A DNA stretch of 64,000 bases. Origin: Ignavibacteria bacterium. Its GTDB lineage: Bacteria; Bacteroidota; Ignavibacteria; Kapaibacteriales; UBA961. The DNA lies in NCBI GenBank assembly GCA_016873735.1, contig VGWD01000002.1, forward strand, positions 1-64,000, in the 5' to 3' direction. The stretch's first letter is position 1; the number at the start of each line of letters is the position of its first letter. The translations under genes were made by a program, and so were the position numbers. Positions 43,954-53,598 of the stretch are shown here, piece by piece. The notes under the pieces were generated by a model. It saw only the letters and a list, made by a program, of their open reading frames with translations, was not told the DNA's origin and made no database searches.

Positions 43954-46164
43954 ATGAGATCAATCGCGCTAATTCTGTTTTTGTGCATGGCTTGGAGTCA
44001 TGAAACTCTTGCAGGCACCATACGTGGAAGAGTCATCGATTCATTGGATGCCATACCATTATATGGGGCAACCATTCGCATTGAAGGAATGCAATTGGGG
44101 GCACGATCAAATGCCGATGGGAATTTTTCTATACAAGCTATAAAACCCGGAAATTATCGCCTGCTCATATCATATGTTGGGTATAAGTCAGTAAACATAT
44201 CAGTTGCAATTCCCACCGATAATTCCACTGTGAACATCACCATTTCACTTCTTCGTAAAGATGTGAATTCCAATGCCATCATAGTTTCTGCCGGAAAAAG
44301 AACTCAATCCATTCAAGAAGTGCCGGTTTCTGTTGCATTGCTTGATCAACAATCCATTCAACAAAGAAATGTCAATCGCATCGATGAAGTATTGCGTTAT
44401 GTCTCGGGAGTGAATGTGGCAAGAGATCAAGTGAGCATCCGTGGTTCATCTGGATTTGCGCTTGGCATTGGCAGCAGAGTTGCATTATTGCTTGATGGTT
44501 TTCCTATGCTCAGTGCAGACAATGGAGACATGAAATTTGATGCACTTCCAATGCCTGAAATACAAAGAGTTGAAGTGGTGAAAGGCGCAGGATCTGCTCT
44601 TTATGGCACTGGAGCTCTCGGCGGAGTTGTTTCACTGTTTACCAGAACTCCCGCAGATACAGCTCGCATCATGATCCGGAGCTATGCCGGAGTCTATACG
44701 CAACCTGCTTTTGATCAATGGGTTGTTCATGATGCGCCCCCTCCATTATATGGATTGGACATAAGCTATAGCCAACGTTTTGATAATCTTGAATTCACAC
44801 TTCTTGGTGGCACCAGATATGATAAAAGTTATCGTTTGACCGATCAATCAAGAAGATATAATGCTTTCTCGAAAATCTCCTATACATTTGATGAGCATGC
44901 CAGAACAACATTGACCGGCATTATCAATGTGGCTCATGAAGATAAGGGAGATTGGGTGTTTTGGAATTCGCTTGATAGTGCAACCAGACCTCCGACATCT
45001 TCAAATCCTGATAGGATGACATTATCATCCAAAGCCATGATGGGATTCAATCTTCGACATCTTTTCAATGACAATGGAATATTGAATATTCGATCGGGCA
45101 TTTTTCTTACTGATTTCGATAATTATAACTTATTACCGAATGAAGAAGCCGTTGCCAGCAATGCCCAATCATTCAATTCAGAAATTCAATATTCCAGGTC
45201 TTTGTTCTCGGATGTGTTCCTGACAACCGGTCTGAATGTAATTGTCAATAGAGTTGAAGCTCCCATATATGGAACGAAACAACAACGTTTTATTTCCGGT
45301 TATGCTCAAACGGAGATCAAACCGGGGATTGAAGGTCTGATCATGACTATCGGTGGACGAGTCGATCATGAACAAACCGAAGATGCTGATCAACATTTTG
45401 TGATATCTCCGAAAATAGCAGGTAGTTGGATTGCCCCTTTCGGTGTACAATTCCGTGCATCGGTTGGCCGTGGTTTTCGGGCAGCAACGGTTGCCGAACG
45501 TTATGCGGCACTTAGATTCCAAGGGATTACTGTGCAACCGAATCTCTCAATCAGACCCGAATACAGCATTTCATATGAAGTTGGGGCTTCAACGGCATTA
45601 CCTTTAAGCGAAAGTGCCGACATGCTATTGATGGATATTGCCGTATTCAACAATGCAATGGATGATTTGGTTGAACCTTCATTTACCGTTACCGGAAATG
45701 TCCAATTTCTAAATGTGACGGCAGCACGAGTACGGGGAATTGAGATTGGTCTACGAACACAATTATCAAATGGATTCGGAATTGAAACTTCATTGACCTA
45801 TATGGACCCTGTTGATCTGACCCTGAATCAAACTTTGCCATATCGATCTTCAATTCTTTGGTATTCGCGTTTGTCGATTCCGATCTTTGAGCATATCCAA
45901 TTCCAAACTGATTATCGATATCTCAGCAGAGTTGAATTGATCGATGCAAGAATTGCTGCTTTGGGATTTATCGCCGATGCAGATGCACGCGTTGCTATTC
46001 ATGTGTGTGATATGCGTCTTATCATGAACATGCAATCAATGATCGGCACTCCATTGACATTGACATTGAATGCAAAGAATGTCTTCGATTATTATTACTC
46101 TGAAATCATGGGTAATCTCGCACCAAACCGACAACTATCAATCCAGGGAGAGATATTGTTATGA
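43954..46164 (+). CDS. TonB-dependent receptor with CarboxypepD_reg-like domain
   Basis: 736-residue outer-membrane receptor. Signal peptide (1-20), CarboxypepD_reg-like domain (GRVIDSLDAIPLYGATI, about 24-105), plug (QEVPVSVALLDQQSI, VSIRGSSGFALGIGSRVALL and the end VEVVKGAGSALYGTGALGG, about 110-225) and a 22-strand-type barrel. The size and plug resemble siderophore/cobalamin-type receptors more than SusC. Its last 4 nt overlap the PhoD-like phosphatase start (ATGA). No riboswitch was recognised upstream. Substrate unknown; coupling suggests a phosphorylated or phosphate-releasing nutrient. Confidence 0.9.
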   Translation: MRSIALILFLCMAWSHETLAGTIRGRVIDSLDAIPLYGATIRIEGMQLGARSNADGNFSIQAIKPGNYRLLISYVGYKSVNISVAIPTDNSTVNITISLLRKDVNSNAIIVSAGKRTQSIQEVPVSVALLDQQSIQQRNVNRIDEVLRYVSGVNVARDQVSIRGSSGFALGIGSRVALLLDGFPMLSADNGDMKFDALPMPEIQRVEVVKGAGSALYGTGALGGVVSLFTRTPADTARIMIRSYAGVYTQPAFDQWVVHDAPPPLYGLDISYSQRFDNLEFTLLGGTRYDKSYRLTDQSRRYNAFSKISYTFDEHARTTLTGIINVAHEDKGDWVFWNSLDSATRPPTSSNPDRMTLSSKAMMGFNLRHLFNDNGILNIRSGIFLTDFDNYNLLPNEEAVASNAQSFNSEIQYSRSLFSDVFLTTGLNVIVNRVEAPIYGTKQQRFISGYAQTEIKPGIEGLIMTIGGRVDHEQTEDADQHFVISPKIAGSWIAPFGVQFRASVGRGFRAATVAERYAALRFQGITVQPNLSIRPEYSISYEVGASTALPLSESADMLLMDIAVFNNAMDDLVEPSFTVTGNVQFLNVTAARVRGIEIGLRTQLSNGFGIETSLTYMDPVDLTLNQTLPYRSSILWYSRLSIPIFEHIQFQTDYRYLSRVELIDARIAALGFIADADARVAIHVCDMRLIMNMQSMIGTPLTLTLNAKNVFDYYYSEIMGNLAPNRQLSIQGEILL

Positions 46165-48086
46165 ACATGATCTATGGACTATTCATCATGTGTTTCGGAT
46201 ATAGTATAACATTTGCCGATTCAACCATTGTTTATGAATATGGAAGATTGGCAAAAACTACGAATGATGCATTACCTTTTGACCCCGCACTTAAACCTTT
46301 TTATCATGGTGTCGCATCAGGGGATCCACTGTCCGATAGAGTGATCATCTGGACTAGGATCACACCTGAAATGGACGGTCCAACGGAAGTCTCCTGGGTG
46401 ATTGCCACGGATCCTGCATGCTTGCAAGTTGTGCAATCAGGAAAGGTGATAACAGATCAAGGCAAAGATTATACTGTTAAAGTGGATGTAGCAGGTTTGC
46501 AGAGCGGCATGCATTATTATTATCGCTTTGGCCATGGAACTGTTTCTTCACTGATTGGTAGAACCAAGACAGCAGCGACTGAGTCAGTCTCTGCATTACG
46601 TTTCGGCATAGCCTCCTGTGCAAATTATCAACAAGGGTTTTTCAATGCTTATGCACATATGGCAATGAGAAATGATTTGGATGCCATTTTATTTCTTGGT
46701 GATTATATTTATGAATATCAAGCAAGAGGATATGGGTATTCTGAGAAAGTAGGAAGATTACATATACCTGAACAAGAAGCTGTCACATTGAATGATTACA
46801 GGATTCGTTATTCTTTTTACCGACTTGATCCCGATTTACGCAGACTTCATCAATTGCATCCATTTATTGGTATATGGGATGATCATGAAACTGCCAATGA
46901 TTCTTGGCCGGGCGGAGCGGATAATCATCAAGCAACCGAGGGTGATTGGGATCAAAGAAAGCGCGCCGGAAAAAAAGCATTCATGGAATGGTTGCCCATT
47001 AGAGAACAAGATACATTGGGTACCATTTACAGAAGATTATCATATGGACCATTATGTGAACTCTATATGCTGGACACGAGATTGGAAGGCAGAGATAAAC
47101 CAATGGGACCCAAAGATACCACCTCAAGTGCCATCGATACTGCCATTTGGCAAAGTCCTGACCGAACATTGCTGGGGAAAAAACAATATGACTGGTTAAC
47201 TTCATCTTTGAAGCAAACAAGCGCAACATGGAAAGTCATAGGCAATCAAGTAATGCTCATGCCATTGGACGGTTTCACCAATCAGGATTCTTGGGAAGGA
47301 TATCCTGCTGAAAGAAAGGCCTTATTGTCAGGTTTTCGAAAAGACCTCATCAATAATGTGATTATTGTAACCGGTGACATTCATAGCACATGGATTTCCG
47401 AATTGCCAATTGAAAAAAATGATCCTGCATATCAATCTTCAACAGGCAAAGGTTCAACATCGGTTGAATTTGTAACGCCAAGCATCACTTCAGCCAATAT
47501 CAATGAATTATTGAATACACCGCCCGGATCATTGCAAACGCAGTTTTTGATCTTGCAGGCAAAGACATTGAACCCACATATCAAAGATGTGGAGCTTGAT
47601 AGTCATGGATATATGATCCTGAATCTTACCCCGGAAAAAGCACAAGCTGATTGGTACTTTGTAGATTCCACAACAATCCGCAGAAAAGGCGAAAAATTCT
47701 ATAAAGGATTTCAAACATTGATTGGAACAAATACTTTGCAGCAGGCAAGTTCAGAGATTGCAACCAGGCCGGGTGGTCCGGTTGATCCTTCTGATACACC
47801 ACTTTCCATCAATGAAGAAATCCCTGCATTGGCCATAGGTAATTATCCAAATCCATGTTCTGATCACACGCTCCTTCATTATGTGATGGCAAAAGAAGCA
47901 CATGTGACCATTCAAGTGATCGATATCAATGGGAATGAAGTTCTTCGTCCACTGCATGCATTCTTCCATGCTCCCGGACCATATGCTGCAAGAATTGATA
48001 TTTCTTCGCTTCCAACGGGTACATATTATTATCGTTTGCTCATTGGCACCTCAATCATCACACGGACAATGACCATCATTCATTGA
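46161..48086 (+). CDS. PhoD-like alkaline phosphatase with T9SS sorting domain
   Basis: 641-residue exported phosphatase/phosphodiesterase of the PhoD family. N-terminal signal peptide, PhoD N-terminal sandwich (about 45-145, GVASGDPLSDRVIIWTRI), metallophosphatase core with GIASCANYQQG, FLGDYIYEY and WDDHETANDSW, and VTGDIHSTW near residue 410. A C-terminal T9SS type A-like domain (about 560-641, starting IGNYPNPCSDHT) predicts surface attachment or release rather than Tat-only export. It overlaps the TonB receptor by 4 nt. Probably hydrolyses phosphate esters/diesters outside the cell, with product uptake by the receptor as a hypothesis. Confidence 0.9.
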   Translation: MNMIYGLFIMCFGYSITFADSTIVYEYGRLAKTTNDALPFDPALKPFYHGVASGDPLSDRVIIWTRITPEMDGPTEVSWVIATDPACLQVVQSGKVITDQGKDYTVKVDVAGLQSGMHYYYRFGHGTVSSLIGRTKTAATESVSALRFGIASCANYQQGFFNAYAHMAMRNDLDAILFLGDYIYEYQARGYGYSEKVGRLHIPEQEAVTLNDYRIRYSFYRLDPDLRRLHQLHPFIGIWDDHETANDSWPGGADNHQATEGDWDQRKRAGKKAFMEWLPIREQDTLGTIYRRLSYGPLCELYMLDTRLEGRDKPMGPKDTTSSAIDTAIWQSPDRTLLGKKQYDWLTSSLKQTSATWKVIGNQVMLMPLDGFTNQDSWEGYPAERKALLSGFRKDLINNVIIVTGDIHSTWISELPIEKNDPAYQSSTGKGSTSVEFVTPSITSANINELLNTPPGSLQTQFLILQAKTLNPHIKDVELDSHGYMILNLTPEKAQADWYFVDSTTIRRKGEKFYKGFQTLIGTNTLQQASSEIATRPGGPVDPSDTPLSINEEIPALAIGNYPNPCSDHTLLHYVMAKEAHVTIQVIDINGNEVLRPLHAFFHAPGPYAARIDISSLPTGTYYYRLLIGTSIITRTMTIIH

Positions 48087-48108
48087 TGGTATTGGAGATC
48101 AACTTTTC

Positions 48109-50898
48109 ATGGCCAAGACAACACCAAAACCGAAAAAGCACATCACCATCACGAATGCCCGAGTGAATAATCTCCAAGATGTTTCCTGCGATATTCCTCG
48201 CAATGCATTGACGGTTATTTCAGGCGTAAGCGGTTCAGGAAAATCATCCCTTGCATTTGAAACATTGTATGCTGAAGGTCAAAGAAGATTCGTGGAGTCA
48301 TTATCATCCTATGCGAGGCAATTTCTTGACAGAATGAATAAACCTGATGTGGAAAGCATCTCTGGTCTTCCTCCCGCCATAGCGATTGAACAAAGAGGAT
48401 TTGCTCGAAATCCGCGTTCAATTGTTGCCACACAAACCGAAGTATATGATTATCTGCGATTGCTTTTCGGAAGAATTGGTGTTACCCATTGCACATGTGG
48501 CAGAATAGTTCGCAAAGACACGCCGGCACATGCAGCAGAAGCCATATCTGAATGGAATGAGGGTGAACGATTATATATTTTATTCCCAATTCATGTCGCG
48601 GATCAATCATTCGAACATGCCATCAATTCATTGATTGAACATGGGTTTTATAGGGCTGTAATGCCTGCAAGTGATGAAATCATTGACCTACAAGCCCAAC
48701 CCTTCAACTCGATTGATGATCATGATGAACTCTTAATGCTTGCAGATCGCATCATCATCAAAAAGGATCAAGATTTCTTATCAAGATTGACCGATTCTCT
48801 TGAAACGGCTTTCACGCTTGGACATGGAAGAGTGACAGTTCGCAATATTTCCACCATGGAAGATGCATGCTTCAGCAATGTTCATGAATGCGCTTTTTGC
48901 GGCATAGAATACCAGGAGCCTGAACCCAGGCTATTCTCTTTCAATTCACCATTCGGTGCTTGTTCTACATGTCAAGGATTTGGAAGAAGCATAGGGCTTG
49001 ATGATAATCTGATCATACCCGATAAGCATCTATCATTACAAAAAGGTGCGATTCATCCATTCAGAACAGCAGGATTTACCGAGTATCATCGTGATTCACT
49101 AGATTTTGCACGAAGGCATTCCATCCCAATCGGCGTCCCATATTCCATATTGACCGAAGAACAGCAATCAATGCTATGGAAGGGTGATTCATTGTTCACA
49201 GGAATAAATGGCTTCTTTGAGAGGGCAGAGCAAAAGGCGGCATCCAAAGTTGGCTATCGGGTCTTGCTTTCTCGTTATCGGGGATATACAATTTGCCATG
49301 AATGTCATGGAGCGCGTTTGAGAACATCTGCTCGACGTGTGTTTGTTGGAGAACTAACATTACCTGACATCATACGCATGACAATTGCAGAGGCATCCGA
49401 CTGGTTTGATGCTTTGCAATTGGATGAATATCAATTGCATATAGCGGACATGGTATTAAAAGAAATTCGATCCAGACTTCGGATGCTTGTTGATATTGGT
49501 TTGGAATATATCACACTTGACCGCATGGCACACACGCTCTCAGGTGGAGAATCACAAAGAATCACACTTGCAACTTCACTCGGTAGTTCATTGGTCGGGA
49601 CTCTCTATGTTCTTGATGAACCGAGCATTGGCTTACATCATCGTGATACATGGAGATTGCTACAATTACTCAAGCGATTGAGATCACTGGGAAACACGGT
49701 TGTTGTTGTGGAACATGACCCTGACATCATTGCCTTTGCAGATCATGTTATTGACATTGGTCCCAAGGCAGGTGAATTGGGTGGTCATATCATCTTTGCC
49801 GGAAATGTTCCCGATATGCTGAAATCACATGCTTCATTAACTGGTAAATATCTTTCCGGTGCATTGAGCATTCCAATCAATGGTAAAAGATCTAAAGGGA
49901 ATGGTACTGCGCTTGAGATACTTCAACCATTTGAAAGAAATCTCAAAGGAGAAAATGTTCAAATTCCGCTTGGTTGCATTGTAGTGATAACAGGGGTTTC
50001 AGGTTCTGGAAAGAGTACGCTTGTTAATGAAGTTCTTGCTCCCGCTTTGAAACAAAAATATGCAGGATTTTCAGGGCCCATCGGAGCATGCAAAGATGTG
50101 ATTGGTCATCAATATCTCAATGCAGTGGAAATCGTGGATCAATCTCCAATCGGAAAGTCATCTCGTTCGACACCGGTCACATATACAAAAGCATTTGATG
50201 CAATTCGAGATCTCTTTGCAGATACACAAACAGCTAAGCAATTGGGTTGGCGTGCCGGATACTTTTCTTTCAATGTTCCCGGGGGTAGATGCGAAACCTG
50301 CGAGGGAGATGGCAGCGTGACCGTAGAAATGCAATTCCTACCTGATATCACGCTTGAATGTGAGGCTTGCAAAGGAAGTAGATATAAAAAGGAAGCCAAG
50401 GACATACTGTTTAAAGGTGCATCCATAGTTGATGTGTTAAACATGACTGTGCACGAAGCACTCACTTTCTTCCAAGGAAATAAACGCATAGTCAATAAGT
50501 TGCAAGTGCTCTCCGATGTAGGCTTGGGATATGTTCGACTTGGACAACCCAGCACACGTCTTTCCGGTGGAGAGGCGCAACGCATCAAGTTGGCTGCTGC
50601 AATCGATGATTCTCGCGCGGAAAAGACATTGTTCATTTTTGATGAACCTACAACGGGTTTACATCTTGATGATATTGCCACTTTATTGACATGTTTCAGG
50701 GCATTGGTGGCTAAAGGACATAGCGTTCTCATCATTGAGCACCACCTTCATGTTATTGCATCTGCAGATCATGTAATTGATTTAGGTCCGGAGGCAGGTG
50801 AATTGGGAGGACATATTGTGGCTTCCGGTACACCGGAGCAGATAATGAAAGTAAGCAAGTCATATACCGGAAAAGCACTGAAAACTCTCTTGAAATAA
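48109..50898 (+). CDS. uvrA: Excinuclease ABC subunit UvrA
   Basis: Nucleotide-excision-repair damage sensor, 929 residues, full length. There are two ABC modules: Walker A GVSGSGKSS at about 39-47 and again GVSGSGKST, signatures LSGGESQRI and LSGGEAQRI, and Walker B LDEPSIGLHHRD and FDEPTTGLHLDD. Zinc modules: CAFC...CSTC in the first half and CETC...CEAC in the second. The UvrB-binding region (residues about 115-250) is present. It starts 22 nt after the phosphatase stop. A second, UvrA2-type paralogue elsewhere cannot be excluded; this one looks like the UvrB-competent form. Confidence 0.97.
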   Translation: MAKTTPKPKKHITITNARVNNLQDVSCDIPRNALTVISGVSGSGKSSLAFETLYAEGQRRFVESLSSYARQFLDRMNKPDVESISGLPPAIAIEQRGFARNPRSIVATQTEVYDYLRLLFGRIGVTHCTCGRIVRKDTPAHAAEAISEWNEGERLYILFPIHVADQSFEHAINSLIEHGFYRAVMPASDEIIDLQAQPFNSIDDHDELLMLADRIIIKKDQDFLSRLTDSLETAFTLGHGRVTVRNISTMEDACFSNVHECAFCGIEYQEPEPRLFSFNSPFGACSTCQGFGRSIGLDDNLIIPDKHLSLQKGAIHPFRTAGFTEYHRDSLDFARRHSIPIGVPYSILTEEQQSMLWKGDSLFTGINGFFERAEQKAASKVGYRVLLSRYRGYTICHECHGARLRTSARRVFVGELTLPDIIRMTIAEASDWFDALQLDEYQLHIADMVLKEIRSRLRMLVDIGLEYITLDRMAHTLSGGESQRITLATSLGSSLVGTLYVLDEPSIGLHHRDTWRLLQLLKRLRSLGNTVVVVEHDPDIIAFADHVIDIGPKAGELGGHIIFAGNVPDMLKSHASLTGKYLSGALSIPINGKRSKGNGTALEILQPFERNLKGENVQIPLGCIVVITGVSGSGKSTLVNEVLAPALKQKYAGFSGPIGACKDVIGHQYLNAVEIVDQSPIGKSSRSTPVTYTKAFDAIRDLFADTQTAKQLGWRAGYFSFNVPGGRCETCEGDGSVTVEMQFLPDITLECEACKGSRYKKEAKDILFKGASIVDVLNMTVHEALTFFQGNKRIVNKLQVLSDVGLGYVRLGQPSTRLSGGEAQRIKLAAAIDDSRAEKTLFIFDEPTTGLHLDDIATLLTCFRALVAKGHSVLIIEHHLHVIASADHVIDLGPEAGELGGHIVASGTPEQIMKVSKSYTGKALKTLLK

Positions 50899-50922
50899 TC
50901 ACCGATACCGTATCTTGTATTC

Positions 50923-51966
50923 ATGAATATTCGCGCCAAGCACATTTTTCGCATTATGATCACGCTAGCGATAGTGATCGGTTCCTTTTATATTGCTTTA
51001 CACAATATCAATCTGGACATTCTGATTTCCACATTACTCAATGCTCGTTATGAATGGGTGGTATTATCCATTCCCGTCATGCTTGTGTCACATTGGCTTC
51101 GTGCATTACGCTGGAAAACCATGCTATCGCCGGTGGTGGAAAAGCCATCAATTTTGAACATGTTTTCCGCGGTCATGATTGGTTATGCGGTGAATAATGT
51201 CATCCCAAAAGGTGGGGAGCTGATGCGTCCCATCATCTATGCAAGAAGAGATAAAGTTCCATTGTCAACTGTCATGGCTTCAATGATTGTGGAACGATTC
51301 TTTTTTGATGCAATCATGGTCTTGCTGTTTATTGCGGGTGTATTCATCTTTCAAAGGACAGACATTGAGCAGGCATTTCCGTGGTTTTCCTGGGGGCAGA
51401 TGCTTTCGGTGATCGGGATTCTATCATCAATCATCATCTTGATTATGATCATTGCCTTTTTCCCTGCATTGACCGATTGGTTATTGAAAGTGACTATTCG
51501 GCCTTTTTCTCGCAATCTTTATGAACGAGTACACAAATTGACCGATACATTCGAACATGGATTTGAAGTGATCAAAACTCCTTCACAGTATTTGAGATTG
51601 ACATTGGAATCATTTGGAATATGGCTTGGCTATTTGTTTCCGATGTGGATCATGATGTATTCATTTGATTTTCAATCTCGATTGAATCTCGATATCATTG
51701 ATGCCACATTTCTGTTTTCAGTTGGCACTCTTTCTCAATTCACGCCGGCTCCCGGAGGAATAGGCGTCTATCATTCTTTGATTCAAACTTCCATGGTGAG
51801 AATATTCGGAATCATGCCTGAAGAAGCACTTGCATATGCCACGCTTACTCATGGCATAAATCTGATCGTTTGCTTTATCATTGGTGGTGCTTTCTTTATC
51901 TATGAAAACAGAATTGAACCACTTCCCAAAGATTTGGATGAGATAGAGAAGGAAACCCTCGGATGA
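50923..51966 (+). CDS. Flippase-like membrane protein (LPG_synthase_TM/AglD family)
   Basis: 347-residue inner-membrane protein with about eight hydrophobic segments, of the UPF0104/AglD/MprF-flippase-like family. Typical marks are LRALRWKTML, AVMIGYAVNNVIPKGGELMRPIIYARR and the C-terminal FTPAPGGIGVYHSLIQ. Members are linked to lipid or lipid-linked sugar flipping and glycosylation; the substrate here is unknown. It overlaps the fluoride channel gene by 4 nt and follows uvrA by 24 nt. Confidence 0.85.
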   Translation: MNIRAKHIFRIMITLAIVIGSFYIALHNINLDILISTLLNARYEWVVLSIPVMLVSHWLRALRWKTMLSPVVEKPSILNMFSAVMIGYAVNNVIPKGGELMRPIIYARRDKVPLSTVMASMIVERFFFDAIMVLLFIAGVFIFQRTDIEQAFPWFSWGQMLSVIGILSSIIILIMIIAFFPALTDWLLKVTIRPFSRNLYERVHKLTDTFEHGFEVIKTPSQYLRLTLESFGIWLGYLFPMWIMMYSFDFQSRLNLDIIDATFLFSVGTLSQFTPAPGGIGVYHSLIQTSMVRIFGIMPEEALAYATLTHGINLIVCFIIGGAFFIYENRIEPLPKDLDEIEKETLG

Positions 51967-52340
51967 TCATTCTTTGGATAGCACTTGGAGGCGCTATTGG
52001 TAGTGTGCTTCGTTATGGCATTGGTATGGCCATGCACGGCCTTTCAGGCTTATTTCCGATAGGAACGATGATAGTCAATATCTTGGGGTCGATCTTGCTT
52101 GGAGCATTCTTCGCGATGCAAGAGGGAACACACAAATCCATGAGCAATGAGATGTGGGTATTCTTAAGCATTGGATTATGCGGAGGATTCACCACATTCT
52201 CAACATTCGGACTTGAAACATATCTTCTTTGGAAAGAAAAACACATCGTTGAAGCTGCGCTGTATATGATTTCCAGCATGATTGCAGCCCCCGCTTCAAT
52301 TGCATTAGGATATGCAGTCTCCAAAATGCTCAAATCCTGA
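51963..52340 (+). CDS. crcB: Fluoride channel FluC/CrcB
   Basis: Small four-helix dual-topology fluoride exporter, 125 residues, the normal length. Diagnostic motifs are GGAIGSVLRYGIG in helix 1, GTMIVNILGSILLG with the pore Asn in helix 2, and GGFTTFSTFG at the helix 3 break. It protects cytoplasmic enzymes from fluoride. It is translationally coupled to the flippase-like gene (ATGA). No crcB-type fluoride riboswitch can exist directly before it because the gap is coding. Confidence 0.96.
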   Translation: MIILWIALGGAIGSVLRYGIGMAMHGLSGLFPIGTMIVNILGSILLGAFFAMQEGTHKSMSNEMWVFLSIGLCGGFTTFSTFGLETYLLWKEKHIVEAALYMISSMIAAPASIALGYAVSKMLKS

Positions 52341-52342
52341 TC

Positions 52343-53593
52343 TCACACTTCAAATAATCCGTCCGTATTATTTTGCTGTTTGGTGTATTGCATTCCTGTC
52401 TTCAAGTGTTTGACAATACATGTGCCGGAAGAGGCTTCATCAGGACCAATGATGATCACATGCTCAATGCCTAACTTATCTGCTTCTTTCATTTGAGCCT
52501 TCAATGATCTGTTTTGTACATCGGTGATAATGGACTTCTTGCTGTTCATTCTTAATGTATGTGCAAATCGAATGACAGCACTGCGAGATTCGCTCGTTTC
52601 GAAACCAATTACATAGACATCTGCCTTTCTTTGGATTTCAGGGGTGTTTTCAGCAGCTTGTGCAATAAGCAAGCGCTCCATCCCGAAACCAAATCCTATG
52701 CAAGGTGTATGCTTGCCACCGAAATGCTCAAATAAATGATCATAACGACCGCCGCCGCCGAGTGCGTCTTGAGATCCAAGAGAAGTACTCGTAATCTCAA
52801 AGACGGTATGAGAATAATAATCCAAACCCCGAACAAGTCGCGGATTCAATGAATAAGGAATTCCCAAACCATCGAGCATTGAAAGCACAGCATCAAAATG
52901 ATCTTTGCTTTCATTATCAAGCATATTCAATAAAGAAGGAGCTTGTACACTCAATGCTTTGTCACCCGGATGTTTGGAGTCCAAGATGCGAAGAGGATTG
53001 CTGATAAGTCTGGATTTTGAATCTTCCGACAATTCAGATTGAAATGCCGAAAAATATTCCACCAGTGATGCTTTGAATTGTTGTCTTACAGATGGTGTTG
53101 CCAATGTGTTTAATTGCAATTGATACGATTGTATGCCAAGGGAAATCATGAGGTCATGCGCCAGAGTAAGAATCTCAACATCTGCTTCAGGAGTGGCGGC
53201 ACCCATCAATTCGCAACCAAATTGATGGAATTGTCTTTGCCGACCTTTTTGCGGCCTTTCATATCGAAAGAATGGACCAACATAATACAATCGAGCTATT
53301 TGTTGTTGTGCTGTGAGATTATGTTGAATTGCAGCTCTTACAACCGATGCCGTGGATTCCGGTCTAAGCGTCAAAGCATCACCGCCCCGATCGGGAAATG
53401 TATACATTTCTTTACCAACAATATCGGTTTCTTCTCCAACCGAACGTTTGAATACTTCGGCATATTCCATTATTGGAGTTCGAATCTCCTGATATCCATA
53501 TTGCGCGGTAAGCAATCGAATTGTATGTTCAAGAGCATGCCATGATGAAATCTCAAGAGGGAGAATGTCTTTTGTTCCGCGTATAGATTGCAT
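52343..53593 (-). CDS. hisS: Histidyl-tRNA synthetase
   Basis: Class II aminoacyl-tRNA synthetase, 416 residues. Motif 1 lies near RTPIMEYAEVFKRSVGE, motif 2 is FFRYERPQKGRQRQFHQFG, histidine-specific motifs are RGLDYYSHTVFEI and GGGGRYDHL, and motif 3 is GFGFGMERL. The C-terminal anticodon-binding domain spans about 320-416. The start ATG at 53593 sits 5 nt after the stop of the unknown outer-membrane protein gene on the same strand. The gene ends 2 nt from crcB (convergent). Confidence 0.97.
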   Translation of the reverse strand: MQSIRGTKDILPLEISSWHALEHTIRLLTAQYGYQEIRTPIMEYAEVFKRSVGEETDIVGKEMYTFPDRGGDALTLRPESTASVVRAAIQHNLTAQQQIARLYYVGPFFRYERPQKGRQRQFHQFGCELMGAATPEADVEILTLAHDLMISLGIQSYQLQLNTLATPSVRQQFKASLVEYFSAFQSELSEDSKSRLISNPLRILDSKHPGDKALSVQAPSLLNMLDNESKDHFDAVLSMLDGLGIPYSLNPRLVRGLDYYSHTVFEITSTSLGSQDALGGGGRYDHLFEHFGGKHTPCIGFGFGMERLLIAQAAENTPEIQRKADVYVIGFETSESRSAVIRFAHTLRMNSKKSIITDVQNRSLKAQMKEADKLGIEHVIIIGPDEASSGTCIVKHLKTGMQYTKQQNNTDGLFEV

Positions 53594-53598
53594 AGTGC

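Noticed and set aside
50139-50735. 198-residue minus-strand reading frame
   Set aside because: It is fully inside uvrA on the opposite strand; uvrA is unmistakable.
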